A stretch of DNA of 64,000 nt from Desulfofustis glycolicus DSM 9705 (GTDB lineage Bacteria; Desulfobacterota; Desulfobulbia; Desulfobulbales; Desulfocapsaceae): contig NZ_FQXS01000003.1 in NCBI RefSeq assembly GCF_900130015.1, forward strand, positions 1 through 64,000, read 5' to 3'. A program made the position numbers and the translations under genes. This document shows, one piece after another, positions 8,260 through 16,890 of this stretch (its first letter is position 1; each line of letters starts with the position of its first letter). Under the pieces are notes generated by a model, which searched no databases, had not been told where the DNA came from, and saw only the letters and a program-made list of their open reading frames with translations.

Positions 8260-9615
8260 CTAGCGGCCTATCTTCTGCAGCGCCTGCTCGGCGGCGATGG
8301 TAATCGGCTCGGCGCTCGGCTCCGAAGAAATGTCCGGGTTGCAGGCCGACGTAAAGGTGGTCAGCTCCGCAATGGTTCTGCCGCCCAGGATAAAAGCACT
8401 GACCGCATCAATTTCCCGGGCCGGCGCGATATCGTAACTAACGATCTGACCGCCAATCAGGCGCTGATTGTCACGGTTGAATACCAGTTTAATCTTCCAT
8501 GGCCTCACCCCCGGAATCATGCCATGTTTACTTCTCGAATCAACGACAGCTGAGACCGTGGCTATCCCTTCCTGAGCGGCCCGCTCTTCGGTGAGGCCGG
8601 TTGCCGCGATGGTCATGTCGAACATCTTACACCCACCGGCATCGATTACTCCGGGAAAAGCAACGCTATAGCCGGCCAGACGTTTGGCGGCCAGTCGACC
8701 CTGGACGACGGCTGGCCCGCGCAACTGTCCCGGGGTGGGCTTGCCGGTCAGGAAATTGATCTTCTCCACGCAATCACCACCGGCCAGGATATCGGGGTCG
8801 GACGTTTCCTGGAACTCGTTTACCTTGATGCCGAATCGTCCCATTTCCAAGCCGATGCTCTGGGCGAGGCCGACGTTGGGGCGGACGCCGACATTCATGA
8901 ACACGAGGTCGGCATCGAGTACGACGCCCGAGGCCAATTCCACCCCGACCACCTTACCGTTTCTTCCGACCAGGCGTTCAACCCTCTCGCCGGTCAGGAT
9001 ATGCAGCCCCTTTTCCTCGAGGTATTGTTTGACGAATGCGGCCATATCCCGGTCGAGCATTAGCGGCAGAGGGCGATCCAACAATTCCACAACGGTGATA
9101 GCAAATGCGGAACCCGGCTTCTCGGCCAGCAAGGAGGCAACCTCCATGCTGATAAAACCGGCCCCGATACAGACAATCTTCCCGTTTTTCGAGCGATCGA
9201 GCACTTCTCTGATTCTCTCGGCGTCGGGCACACCACGCAAAGTCAGCACCCCGTCCAGATCGCTGCCCTCGATCGGCGGCACAAACGAACGCGCCCCGGT
9301 GGCCAAGTACAGCTTATCATAAGCAAGGGTTCCGCCAGTCGACGTTTCAACCTTTTTCCGCTGCGAATCAACGGCCGTCACTTCATCGTGAACCACCGTT
9401 ATACCCGCCCCTTCAAGCATCTTGTCCGGAACCACGATCGATGCACTGGTGACCAGACCGGCCACAACATGAGGAAGCGCTCACCTGACGATGAAAAATT
9501 CCTCTTTGCGGATCACCGTAACGTCCACCGACGGCATCAGTTTCTTTGCCATCATCGCCGCCGGGCCACCCGAACCGCTGCATCCGACAATGACCAATTT
9601 TTCACCATCTTTCAT
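8260..9615 (-). CDS. selenocysteine-containing NADH oxidase/CoA-disulfide reductase-type FAD oxidoreductase
   Basis: Read through one in-frame TGA (9481-9483), the gene gives 451 residues, the normal size for this pyridine nucleotide-disulfide oxidoreductase family. ATG 9615 is preceded by GAGGAGG at ideal distance. The N-terminus carries the FAD motif VIVGCSGSGGPAA. The recoded residue, Sec45, sits in RUALPHVVAG, exactly where relatives have the redox Cys (consensus CALPY or CGLPY). The rest follows in the same frame: ATG motif LATGAR, NAD motif CIGAGFISMEVA (about residue 150), the second FAD motif DILAGGDCVE (about 280), and the C-terminal dimerisation domain. A hairpin with loop GGUCU lies 15 nt after the TGA (separate entry). 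Likely role: peroxide, oxygen, CoA-disulfide or polysulfide reduction with NAD(P)H; the substrate cannot be fixed from sequence. An annotation starting at GTG 9465 would miss the FAD motif and the active site. Confidence 0.85.
9449..9465 (-). promoter_or_regulatory. bacterial SECIS hairpin
   Basis: In the mRNA, GUGGCC (9465-9460) pairs with GGUCAC (9454-9449) over six pairs including one G-U, closing the five-base loop GGUCU. This is the same apical loop as in the classical E. coli fdhF SECIS, where SelB contacts the G and U. The loop begins 21 nt after the UGA, within the usual bacterial range, and a bulged U at the stem base is possible. The hairpin lies inside the coding sequence, as expected for bacteria. 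Confidence 0.75.
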
Positions 9616-9729
9616 AACGCCTCCTCTCTGTCTGACCTATTGGTTGCTGAAGGACGCGATACCAGTCACTTCCTCCGGCAGCTTTCTTCCCGGGCATTCT
9701 CTTTGTCCCGCGACGACGCTACTGTTCCA

Positions 9730-9758
9730 AGCATATACTCACAACGAACTCAAGTCAA
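9730..9758 (-). promoter_or_regulatory. probable sigma70-type promoter of the selenoprotein gene
   Basis: On the minus strand TTGACT (9758-9753) and TATGCT (9735-9730) are separated by 17 nt, a canonical spacing. Transcription would begin near 9723 and give a leader of about 108 nt before ATG 9615. The rest of the roughly 370-bp region between the selenoprotein gene and the GGDEF remnant has no recognisable gene. Confidence 0.4.
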
Positions 9759-9989
9759 ACACCGGCCGCTCCAAAGCCATCAATATCCGAAATCGCCCGC
9801 CACCTCCTTCTTGGAGTACCTCTTTCCTGTTGCCTCTGGGGCGTTATCCTGGCATTGCTAAGGTTCGACGCCTGAGCCTGCTGCGTAATCCCGACAACTA
9901 TTGGCCAGCTGCAGCGACATCCCCGCTCACGACAGGAGAACGCCCCTGACCGACAGGTTTTCCAGGAAAAACGTCATGGTGGAAACAAC

Positions 9990-10378
9990 GCGCTCTGTTC
10001 TTGTCACACCGACCCTGTCACTGCTGTTGACCACACCATCATGGTCCGAACCGGTCAAACTGGCGGTATTCCAAGCCAACGATCCGGCCAAGCTCCATCG
10101 CGTGATAGACGTCATAGCCCGGTATCGCGTTGCCGGAAGCAGTCCATTACGCGGAAAAACTGCGAACAATTTTTCAGGCTCCCCTTAAGAGCACCGTTTC
10201 GCCGGCCCGATCCGCATGACTGCGAGTTTCGGCGTCGCTCAATACGAATGGGGAGAAAGCGTGGACACCTTACTGATACGGGCGGAAAGCAATCTTTATC
10301 AGGCCAAACGGGCAGGCAGGGATGTTGTCGTTGCGGAGGGCGGCAGCAAAAAGCGAGGGATTGAAGCAATCGCCTGAT
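9990..10378 (+). pseudogene. second GGDEF-domain remnant, frameshifted and lacking the signature loop
   Basis: Pieces of a GGDEF domain appear in order on the plus strand but in changing frames. LSLLL and VDHTIMV resemble the metal-binding strand; HRVIDVIARY is the strand just before the GGEEF loop; LPEAVHYAEKLRTIF is the helix after it; FAGPIRMTASFGVAQYEWGE and ESNLYQAKRAGRDVV are the C-terminal strand and helix, ending at TGA 10376-10378. Between DVIARY and LPEA the GGEEF active loop itself is missing, and at least one further frameshift lies near 10190-10197. No function can be expected. It runs up to the mdh gene tail-to-tail. Confidence 0.7.
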
Positions 10379-10406
10379 GGGCAAGCACCGGGCTTACCCA
10401 TCAGGC
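10372..10406 (-). terminator. stem-loop at the 3' end of mdh
   Basis: GCCTGATGGGCAAG (10372-10385) and CTTACCCATCAGGC (10393-10406) form a 14-pair stem with one mismatch and a 7-nt loop. It sits 14 nt beyond the mdh stop codon. There is no clear T-run on either side, so it may protect the 3' end or terminate weakly. It also overlaps the stop of the converging GGDEF remnant. Confidence 0.5.
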
Positions 10407-10419
10407 TCTCTGGAGCGGT

Positions 10420-11397
10420 TTACAACAGACTGGCGATAGCTTCACGCTCGCCGACCAGTTCGGCCTCGGTTTTAGCCATCATATCACGGCTGAACTCACT
10501 GATTTCGAGCCCCTCGACGATCTTCCACTGACCGTTTTCACAGGTAATCGGGAAAGAATACATGATGTTTTCATCGATGCCGTAAGGATTGCCGGCGGCA
10601 AAAACCCCCATGCTCACCCACTTGCCGTTACTGCCAAGGGCCCAGTCCCGCATATGATCAACTGCGGAACAGGCTGCGGAAGCAGCACTCGATGCGCCCC
10701 GGGCCTTGATGATAGCCGCCCCGCGCTGTTGCACGGTGGGAATGAACGTGTCCACATACCAGTCGTTATCCACTACCGACTTGACCGCTTTGCCGTCAAC
10801 GGTGGCATAGCTGATATCGGGATACTGAGTCGCCGAATGGTTGCCCCAGACCACCACCTTCTCGACCTTGGTGGTATGACTGCCGGCCTTTTCAGCAATT
10901 TGTGACATGGCCCGATTATGGTCGAGCCGCATCATCGAAGTGATATTTTTCGGATTGAGGTTCGGCGCATTTTTCAAGGTGATCAAGGCATTGGTGTTGG
11001 CCGGGTTGCCGACGATCAGCACCTTGACATCTTTTGATGCATGATCGTTGAGAGCCTTGCCTTGGACGGAGAAAATTTTAGCATTCGCCTCAAGCAGGTC
11101 GGAACGCTCCATACCCGGTCCCCGTGGGCGGGCACCTACCAGGAATGCGTAATCGACATCCTTGAAGGCAACGTTCGGGTCGTCACTGGCGACGATTCCG
11201 GCCACCAGCGGGTAAGCACAATCCTTGAGTTCCATAACAACGCCGTTGAGCGCGCCCATCGCCGGCGGTATTTCAAGCAGCTGCAGGATTACCGGCTGAT
11301 CAGGTCCAAGCATATCGCCATGGGCTACTCGGAAAATCAGGGAATAAGCGATCTGACCGGCGGCTCCGGTAACTGCTACACGTACTGGTGCTTTCAT
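10420..11397 (-). CDS. mdh: malate dehydrogenase
   Basis: A 325-residue NAD-dependent malate dehydrogenase of the long, cytosol-type (type 2) group. It has the Rossmann motif [12 protein letters not shown], the coenzyme-specificity strand ending LLEIPP, the mobile-loop arginines in [13 protein letters not shown], the substrate Arg and catalytic Asp in MMRLDHNRA, and the catalytic His in [13 protein letters not shown]. It interconverts malate and oxaloacetate in the citric acid cycle or its reductive or anaplerotic use. Two in-frame ATGs are close together. The strong site GAGGAGG abuts the first (11403) but lies six nt before the second (11397), so translation should begin at the second. It is a single gene with its own stem-loop. 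Confidence 0.95.
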   Translation of the reverse strand: MKAPVRVAVTGAAGQIAYSLIFRVAHGDMLGPDQPVILQLLEIPPAMGALNGVVMELKDCAYPLVAGIVASDDPNVAFKDVDYAFLVGARPRGPGMERSDLLEANAKIFSVQGKALNDHASKDVKVLIVGNPANTNALITLKNAPNLNPKNITSMMRLDHNRAMSQIAEKAGSHTTKVEKVVVWGNHSATQYPDISYATVDGKAVKSVVDNDWYVDTFIPTVQQRGAAIIKARGASSAASAACSAVDHMRDWALGSNGKWVSMGVFAAGNPYGIDENIMYSFPITCENGQWKIVEGLEISEFSRDMMAKTEAELVGEREAIASLL

Positions 11398-11759
11398 CTT
11401 CATCCTCCTCGATAACGTTTATTCGTTCGCATTGAGCCTCTTTCCGCATCGTGCCGGTATCGTCCAGTCGGTTACCCCGCCGGGAGATGTGGACAAGACA
11501 GCCATATATCTGTTGTGGTTTTACCAGTTTGCCGAACGGTGGTACAAGCCTGCTAAATTCCAATCAGCTCATTTGTAACCAATTGGAAACACGGAGGCAA
11601 AAATCGGTATCTGGAAAATCCCTCGTTATCTTAGTCCATCAACAAGCGGAAAGCAAGAGCAACCACCTGGTATTACCAGACACCAACTACACCTATCCGG
11701 ACAACGCCCTCCCCCGATCAGACCTTCTCATCGATCGCCCGCTGAGAAGGCAGGGATCA
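11398..11759. other. 362-bp intergenic region upstream of mdh
   Basis: This carries the mdh ribosome site (GAGGAGG at 11404-11410) and presumably its promoter. I see no coding frame with a credible start and no RNA gene. A frame on the plus strand runs into the next gene's antisense and is judged a shadow. Confidence 0.5.
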
Positions 11760-12362
11760 TTAGAAATCTTCGAGTCGCCGTCCTCTCTCGATAATTTGGC
11801 CGACTTCACGACAGCCGTTCTGCACGGTTCTGGCCATCAACACAACGTGATCAACCACCGGATCATCCGCATCGAGCACCGCGTCCGCCTGTTCCAGCAA
11901 CTCCTGGCTGGCGTGCAGCAAGAGGTGCAACCGTTCCTGCAATTGCTTTCTCTGTTCATGTTTGCGCTTTTCTTCCCTGAGCAGCGGCATGATTCGCTCG
12001 ATCGACGATTCGACCAGCGTATCGCGAGGAGTCTGAAACCGTTTCGAGACCCGCTCGAGATTTTCCAGGGTCCGCCGGGAAATGACATAGGTCTTCGCTA
12101 CCCGATCGTCCGTCGTACCATCACTCTGCACCGCATCACGTGCCAACGCGTGGAGGGCCTGAGTATCGTCGACCAGATGATCGACTATGGATTTTTGTTT
12201 AATCCCCAGCTGCCCGGCCAGCAGGCTCAAGGCGTCGATACAACGGGGCGACAGCTTAAAGGTGGTTCGTACTGACTGCCGCCCTTTCAGGTCGGCACCA
12301 TACGTCTGCGAAACCAGCATCACATCGACCCGTTCTCGTTCATCTTCCATGCCTGCATCCAC
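11760..12362 (-). CDS. conserved-type hypothetical protein with two RHH-like segments and coiled-coil tail
   Basis: A 200-residue soluble protein without recognised family. Two segments look like ribbon-helix-helix DNA-binding units in tandem: VRTTFKLSPRCIDALSLLAG...VDHLV (about 31-65) and KTYVISRRTLENLERVSKRF...VESSIERIM (about 90-128). Each has a basic strand followed by two helices. The rest (about 130-200) is a charged amphipathic helix likely to form a coiled coil. It may be a pseudo-dimeric regulator (inference). Two starts are possible, ATG 12362 or ATG 12350; neither has a clear ribosome site. It is flanked by long intergenic regions and appears monocistronic. Confidence 0.6.
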   Translation of the reverse strand: MDAGMEDERERVDVMLVSQTYGADLKGRQSVRTTFKLSPRCIDALSLLAGQLGIKQKSIVDHLVDDTQALHALARDAVQSDGTTDDRVAKTYVISRRTLENLERVSKRFQTPRDTLVESSIERIMPLLREEKRKHEQRKQLQERLHLLLHASQELLEQADAVLDADDPVVDHVVLMARTVQNGCREVGQIIERGRRLEDF

Positions 12363-12555
12363 GTATGAGCAAAGTAATTATTATCATATCGGCTCGGCAA
12401 CTATTGATAACAACACGATTGCGCACGAACCTCGATGTCATCATACCAGGTTCCCAAAAACGATAAAACGAAAAAGAAAGCGAGCATTCACGAGCGATTG
12501 GGCTCTTGTTTTTGCTTTACAAGCGATTGTATTCCTGGTCTGCTGAAAGGGCTTC

Positions 12556-12581
12556 TGCTCCATGGGGAACACGATGGAGCA
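12556..12581. repeat. hairpin upstream of the esterase gene
   Basis: TGCTCCAT (12556-12563) and ATGGAGCA (12574-12581) form an eight-pair perfect stem with a 10-nt loop. It lies 45 nt before ATG 12627. No T-run follows, so it is more likely a leader structure or operator than a terminator. The function is unknown. Confidence 0.4.
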
Positions 12582-12626
12582 GATCAAACCAGGCATTTAT
12601 CGCAAATATCTCAGCCCGGGCTTTGC

Positions 12627-13094
12627 ATGAAACGACTTTTTCTCCACGGCCTTGACTCCTCCGGATTCGGCACCAAAGGGAAATTTTTCGCCGAGACCTA
12701 CCCGGACGTGTTGCGTCCCGACTTCGACGGTTCACTCACGGAACGGATGGAACGGTTGCGTGCCATTGTTGCCGATTTGCAGGATCTGATCATCGTCGGC
12801 TCAAGCTTCGGCGGCCTGATGGCAACCTGTCTGGCCGTGGAACGGCCTGAGTTGGTCAAACGCTTGATACTGCTGGCACCGGCCCTTAACTTCAAAGAAT
12901 ATCAGCCGCCATCAACCAAATTGGCAACACAGGCCATTCTCATCATCGGCCATCACGATACAGTCACACCTCCGGATATCGTCATCCCGGCCGCCGAGGA
13001 CACCTTCGCCCGGCTGGAGACGGTCATGGTCAATGACGATCACCTGCTCCATGAATCTTTCCGGCAACTGGACTGGAATACCCTGCTTGCCTGA
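12627..13094 (+). CDS. YqiA-like alpha/beta-hydrolase (small esterase)
   Basis: A 155-residue minimal alpha/beta-hydrolase. It opens with the strand MKRLFLHGLDSSG (oxyanion region) and has the nucleophile elbow GSSFGG (about 53-58), the acid in GHHDTVTP and the catalytic His in DDHLLHES. Size and order fit the UPF0227/YqiA esterase group. The open frame continues upstream by 64 codons, but that extension is not protein-like, and a hairpin lies there, so ATG 12627 is preferred although no strong ribosome site is visible. The natural ester or thioester substrate is unknown. It ends 57 bp before the convergent ABC transporter operon. Confidence 0.75.
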   Translation: MKRLFLHGLDSSGFGTKGKFFAETYPDVLRPDFDGSLTERMERLRAIVADLQDLIIVGSSFGGLMATCLAVERPELVKRLILLAPALNFKEYQPPSTKLATQAILIIGHHDTVTPPDIVIPAAEDTFARLETVMVNDDHLLHESFRQLDWNTLLA

Positions 13095-13151
13095 CTAACG
13101 GTTTTTCGCCCCATCCGGAAAGACGGAAACACACCGGCCTATCGGAGCTGT

Positions 13152-13946
13152 TCAAGCAAGCAACATCGAGTCGTTGGCCAACGCTTCTCCCTGGATAAGA
13201 TAAAACTGCTCGAGAAGATCCTCGACGCCCAGCCGGCGCTTCTCCTCCCCGCCGACATCGAGAATGATCCGACCCTGGTGCATCATGATCAATCGATTGC
13301 CCAGCGTCAGCGCGTGCCGCATGTTGTGGGTGATCATCAGCGACGTCAACCCTTGATCGGCGATGATCTCACGGGTCAACTCCAGGATCTGGCGCGCCGT
13401 TTTCGGATCGAGAGCGGCGATATGTTCGTCGAGCAGCAACACTTCCGGCCGCACCAGCGTTGCCATGACCATGGTCAGTGCCTGCCGCTGCCCACCCGAG
13501 AGCAGACCAACCCGGTCCTGAAGCCGTTTTTCCAGGCCGAGCCCGATCCGCGCCAACTCCTCGCTGAAACGCTGGCGATCCCGAATGCGCACACCCGGGC
13601 CGAGTCCCCGCCGCTGACCGCGCCGCGCGGCAAGAGCCATGTTCTGCTCGATGGTCGCCGATGGGCAGGTGCCCAGCAGCGGATCCTGGAAGACCCGGGC
13701 GATCAGGGCGGCCCGACGATATTCGGGCCAACGGGTCACGTCCCGGCCGTTGATGACAATGCGGCCCGCATCAAGAGAAAAACCGCCGGCTATGGCATTG
13801 AGCAGGGTCGACTTGCCGGCGCCGTTGGAGCCGATGACCGTGACGAAATCACCGTCGTCGATGGTCAGGCTGAGCTGGTCCAGGGCCCGTACCTCGTTAA
13901 CCCCGCCCTGGTTAAAATCTTTCATGCATCCTTGCAGCTCGATCAC
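13152..13946 (-). CDS. ABC transporter ATP-binding protein (TrpX-type importer)
   Basis: A 264-residue ATPase: Walker A GSNGAGKST (about 39-47), Q-loop FQDPLLGT, signature LSGGQRQALTM, Walker B VLLLDEHIAALDP, and switch His in MITHNM. The unusually worded LLDEHIAALDP with His after Glu is typical of the small ABC family linked to PF04392 binding proteins. Its start overlaps the permease stop by four bases, so the two are translationally coupled. It powers uptake by the permease at 13943-14830 with the binding protein at 14855-15820. Confidence 0.9.
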   Translation of the reverse strand: MIELQGCMKDFNQGGVNEVRALDQLSLTIDDGDFVTVIGSNGAGKSTLLNAIAGGFSLDAGRIVINGRDVTRWPEYRRAALIARVFQDPLLGTCPSATIEQNMALAARRGQRRGLGPGVRIRDRQRFSEELARIGLGLEKRLQDRVGLLSGGQRQALTMVMATLVRPEVLLLDEHIAALDPKTARQILELTREIIADQGLTSLMITHNMRHALTLGNRLIMMHQGRIILDVGGEEKRRLGVEDLLEQFYLIQGEALANDSMLLA

Positions 13947-14830
13947 CGGAACCTCATCTTCTGCCTCAGTTGCGGGGCAATCAGCGCACCGATGACAAGC
14001 AGCGCGGTGATCAGGTTGAGATCACTCGGGCTGAACGAAAATCCTCCTATCTCCAAGGACAACGCCAATGCGATGGCAAACCGGTAGAGCACTGAACCAA
14101 GGACCACGGCGATCACCGCCCGGACGATCGAGTGTGCGCCGAAAACGGTCTCACCAATAATCACCGATGCCAGCCCGGCAATGATCGTGCCGATCCCCAT
14201 GCCGACATCTGCGGCACCCTGGTTCTGGGCGACAAGGGCACCGCTGAGCGCCACCAGACCGTTTGACAGCCCGACTCCGACGATGATCACGACATGGGTA
14301 TTGACGCCCTGACTGGTGATCATTTGCGGGTTGTCGCCGGTCGCCATCAGGGCTTGGCCAAACGCAGTTTTCAAGAACCAGACAAGTACCGCCATGACGA
14401 TACCGGCAGACCAGGCGAACACCACCAACCCGGCCAAATGAGCAGGTACTCCGAGGGCGACGACTGGATCAAATACCGTGGGCGAACCGATCAGGGCGAT
14501 ATTGGGACCGCCCATAATCCGGATATTGATGGAATACAGGGCGATCATGGTGAGGATCGAGGCGAGCAGGTGCAGAATCTTGAATTTCGTGTTGAGCAGC
14601 GCCGTAACGGCACCGGCGGCAAAACCGCCGCACCCGGCAAAAAACAGGGCAAGATAAGGAGAGAGCCCGCCGGTAATGGCCACCGCGGATATCGCCGCAC
14701 CGAGTGGCAGACTACCGTCAACGGTCAGGTCGGGAAAGTCGAGGATGCGAAAGGTCAGGTAGACTCCGACCACCATGATCCCGTAAACCAGCCCCTGTTC
14801 CAGAGCTCCGAGGGCGGCATAGACCGTCAT
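13943..14830 (-). CDS. ABC transporter permease (TrpY-type)
   Basis: A 295-residue integral membrane protein with about eight to nine hydrophobic helices, of the branched-chain-amino-acid type permease superfamily. Segments such as LVYGIMVVGVYLTFRILDFPDLTVDGS near the N-terminus and ANGLVALSGALVAQNQG-like wording in the middle are characteristic of the permeases paired with ABC_sub_bind proteins (TrpXYZ-like). It lies 24 bp after the binding-protein gene and overlaps the ATPase gene by four bases, so all three form one operon. It has no paralogue in the operon, so it probably acts as a homodimer. Confidence 0.88.
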   Translation of the reverse strand: MTVYAALGALEQGLVYGIMVVGVYLTFRILDFPDLTVDGSLPLGAAISAVAITGGLSPYLALFFAGCGGFAAGAVTALLNTKFKILHLLASILTMIALYSINIRIMGGPNIALIGSPTVFDPVVALGVPAHLAGLVVFAWSAGIVMAVLVWFLKTAFGQALMATGDNPQMITSQGVNTHVVIIVGVGLSNGLVALSGALVAQNQGAADVGMGIGTIIAGLASVIIGETVFGAHSIVRAVIAVVLGSVLYRFAIALALSLEIGGFSFSPSDLNLITALLVIGALIAPQLRQKMRFR

Positions 14831-14854
14831 TGCAGCAGATCAGCCGGCAACACG

Positions 14855-15820
14855 TCAGCGATAGAGCTTGGCCGCACGATCGAGTAACTCCTGGGGTGGC
14901 GGCGCAGCCATCGCATCGGCCGCTCTGAGATTGATGTGCAATTGCAGATCTCGCTGAAATTCTACCGGCAGCTCCGAGATCTTGGTACCCGCCAGAATCC
15001 GCCTGGCCATGGCGCCGGTCTGCCGGCCGTGCTGGTAATAGTCGAAGCCCATCGCGGCAACGGCGCCGCGCTCGACCGAATCGACATCGGCGGCAAAGAC
15101 CGGCAGCCGATTCTCGGCTCCGACCTTGAGCACCGATTCGAGAGTGGCGACGATGGTGTTGTCGGTCGGGATGAAGACCGCATCACACCGGCCGACCAAG
15201 CTCTTGGCCGCTGCATGGACATCGGCTGTTTTGGCCGCGGTTGCCTCAACCACCTCGACACCCGCTTCGGTACTGAGTGCCCGCAGGCTGGCGACAGTGG
15301 CCCGGGAGTTGGCCTCGCCGCCATTGTAGAGGACGCCGAGTCTTTTGATCGACGGCCGATAGGTCAAAACCATCGCCAGGTGCTTGTCCAAGGGAAGAAG
15401 ATCGGACACACCGGTGACAAAATCGCCGGGCCGCTCAAACGCCTCCACGAGACCCGCCGCCACCGGATCGGTCACCGCGGTGAACAGGACGGGTCGTTTC
15501 AACGAAGCCGGCGCCTTGGACATGGCCTGCACGGTTGCCTGGGCCGACGGGGTGGCGATGGCCAGAAGCAAATCGGCACGTTCACCGACCATCTGCTGGC
15601 CGATCTGGGTCGCCGTTCCCATATTGGCCTGGGCATTGTGCACCTTGAAGCGCGCTGTCACGCCGTGCTCCTGCAGATCGTCCTGGAACCCCTTGAGCAC
15701 GGCGTCCAAGGCCGGATGTTCGACAAATTGGTTGACGGAAATAAGATATGAGTCAGCGGCATGGCCCTGCCCGGCTACGGCCAGACAGATGCCGAAAATC
15801 ATCGTTTTCAGGCAATTCAT
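14855..15820 (-). CDS. ABC transporter substrate-binding protein (PF04392 family, Trp/Tyr-type)
   Basis: A 321-residue exported protein. The signal peptide is short, with a hydrophobic core MIFGICLAVAG and an AxA-like cleavage site after GHA. The mature part has the ABC_sub_bind layout: SVNQFVEHPALDAV, then GATAT-like ATPSAQATV, VTDPVAAGLV, GVSDLLPLDKHL, YNGGEANS, VFIPTDNTIVATLESV, and FGVDYYQHGR-like GFDYYQHGR. Relatives take up tryptophan, tyrosine or related amphipathic ligands, but the ligand here is not determined. ATG 15820 follows GGAGGAG at good spacing; an upstream in-frame ATG (15847) would spoil the signal peptide. It is the first gene of a three-gene importer operon. Confidence 0.88.
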   Translation of the reverse strand: MNCLKTMIFGICLAVAGQGHAADSYLISVNQFVEHPALDAVLKGFQDDLQEHGVTARFKVHNAQANMGTATQIGQQMVGERADLLLAIATPSAQATVQAMSKAPASLKRPVLFTAVTDPVAAGLVEAFERPGDFVTGVSDLLPLDKHLAMVLTYRPSIKRLGVLYNGGEANSRATVASLRALSTEAGVEVVEATAAKTADVHAAAKSLVGRCDAVFIPTDNTIVATLESVLKVGAENRLPVFAADVDSVERGAVAAMGFDYYQHGRQTGAMARRILAGTKISELPVEFQRDLQLHINLRAADAMAAPPPQELLDRAAKLYR

Positions 15821-15985
15821 TGCACTCCTCCGATAGTGGTCCATCATCGATGCCGGCCGACGATGCTCTTCATGGGCGATACACGGGAGAGAACAATAGC
15901 CCTAAATCGAATCGGGGGCAAGCACTCTCACCGCTGCCGCCCCGACGCACGCTACAGCAAACGCATTCCGGATGGAGAATCGAGT

Positions 15986-16759
15986 TCAGGAGAAATCATT
16001 ACGGAGCTGACGCACGGTTTGAAAGACCGACAACGGGCTATGGTCGGTCAAGCCATGCCGAGCCGCCAGTGTATCGATCAGTTCCTTCTGCTGGACCCTC
16101 AGAAACGGATTGGTCTGTAATTCCTCGCTGACGGCAGACGGGCTTGACGGCCTCTCGGTTCGCCGTAGTTCGGCAACCGCCTGCAGCCGCTCGCCAATGG
16201 CGCCATTACCCGGCTCCAGCTGCTGCGCGAAACGCAAATTGACCATCGTATACTCATGACCGAAATAGAGGCGAGTCCGCTCGCCGCAGGCAACGATTTT
16301 TGCCAGGGAGTCGGCCATCTGGGCGGCCGTACCCTCGAACAGCCGGCCACAGCCGGCACCGAACAGGGTATCGCCGACAAAAAGGTGCTCGCCGAATCGA
16401 TACACGACACTGGTTGTCGTATGTCCCGGCGTCTGCATGATGCTGCACTGCTGGCCGCAGACAGTGAACTCGTCGCCGTCGTCAAGCAATTCGTTGAGCA
16501 ACGGAATGCGCTGCCGGTCCGGCCGAAATCCGACGACGCGAAGATCGGGAAACTCATCGAGCAGCTCATCAATCCCGCCGACATGATCCTGGTGATGATG
16601 GGTGCACAGCACCGCCGTCAGCTTCAGCCGGCGGCCCTGGACCAGACGCAGTACCGGCCAGGCCTCGGCCGGATCGACAACCGCCGCCTCACCGGTGGCA
16701 TCGTTGACAATCAGATAGGCATAATTATCAAAGAGACTGGGGATAGTGATTACGTCCAT
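15986..16759 (-). CDS. gloB: hydroxyacylglutathione hydrolase (glyoxalase II)-like MBL hydrolase
   Basis: A 257-residue glyoxalase II-type enzyme. The metal motif THHHQDH (53-59) supplies both zinc sites, and PGHT, GDTLFGAGCGR and FGHEYT follow at the expected places. The C-terminal helical domain with NPFLR is present, as in true GloB. The expected reaction is hydrolysis of S-lactoylglutathione or a similar thiol adduct in methylglyoxal detoxification; in an anaerobe with little glutathione another thiol is possible. ATG 16759 has GGAG upstream. The frame is open to 16831, but that extension is not conserved-looking. A partner glyoxalase I is not seen nearby. Confidence 0.87.
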   Translation of the reverse strand: MDVITIPSLFDNYAYLIVNDATGEAAVVDPAEAWPVLRLVQGRRLKLTAVLCTHHHQDHVGGIDELLDEFPDLRVVGFRPDRQRIPLLNELLDDGDEFTVCGQQCSIMQTPGHTTTSVVYRFGEHLFVGDTLFGAGCGRLFEGTAAQMADSLAKIVACGERTRLYFGHEYTMVNLRFAQQLEPGNGAIGERLQAVAELRRTERPSSPSAVSEELQTNPFLRVQQKELIDTLAARHGLTDHSPLSVFQTVRQLRNDFS

Positions 16760-16890
16760 GGTCGTCTCCACTTGGTTGGAGTGACGTGTCGACATCGTGA
16801 CCGATGCCATTCTTGCCTGCTGCCGATACATTTGTTACACCATAACCAACAACGTTCTCTTTTCCAGTACGAACACTTCCCGGTCAACCA

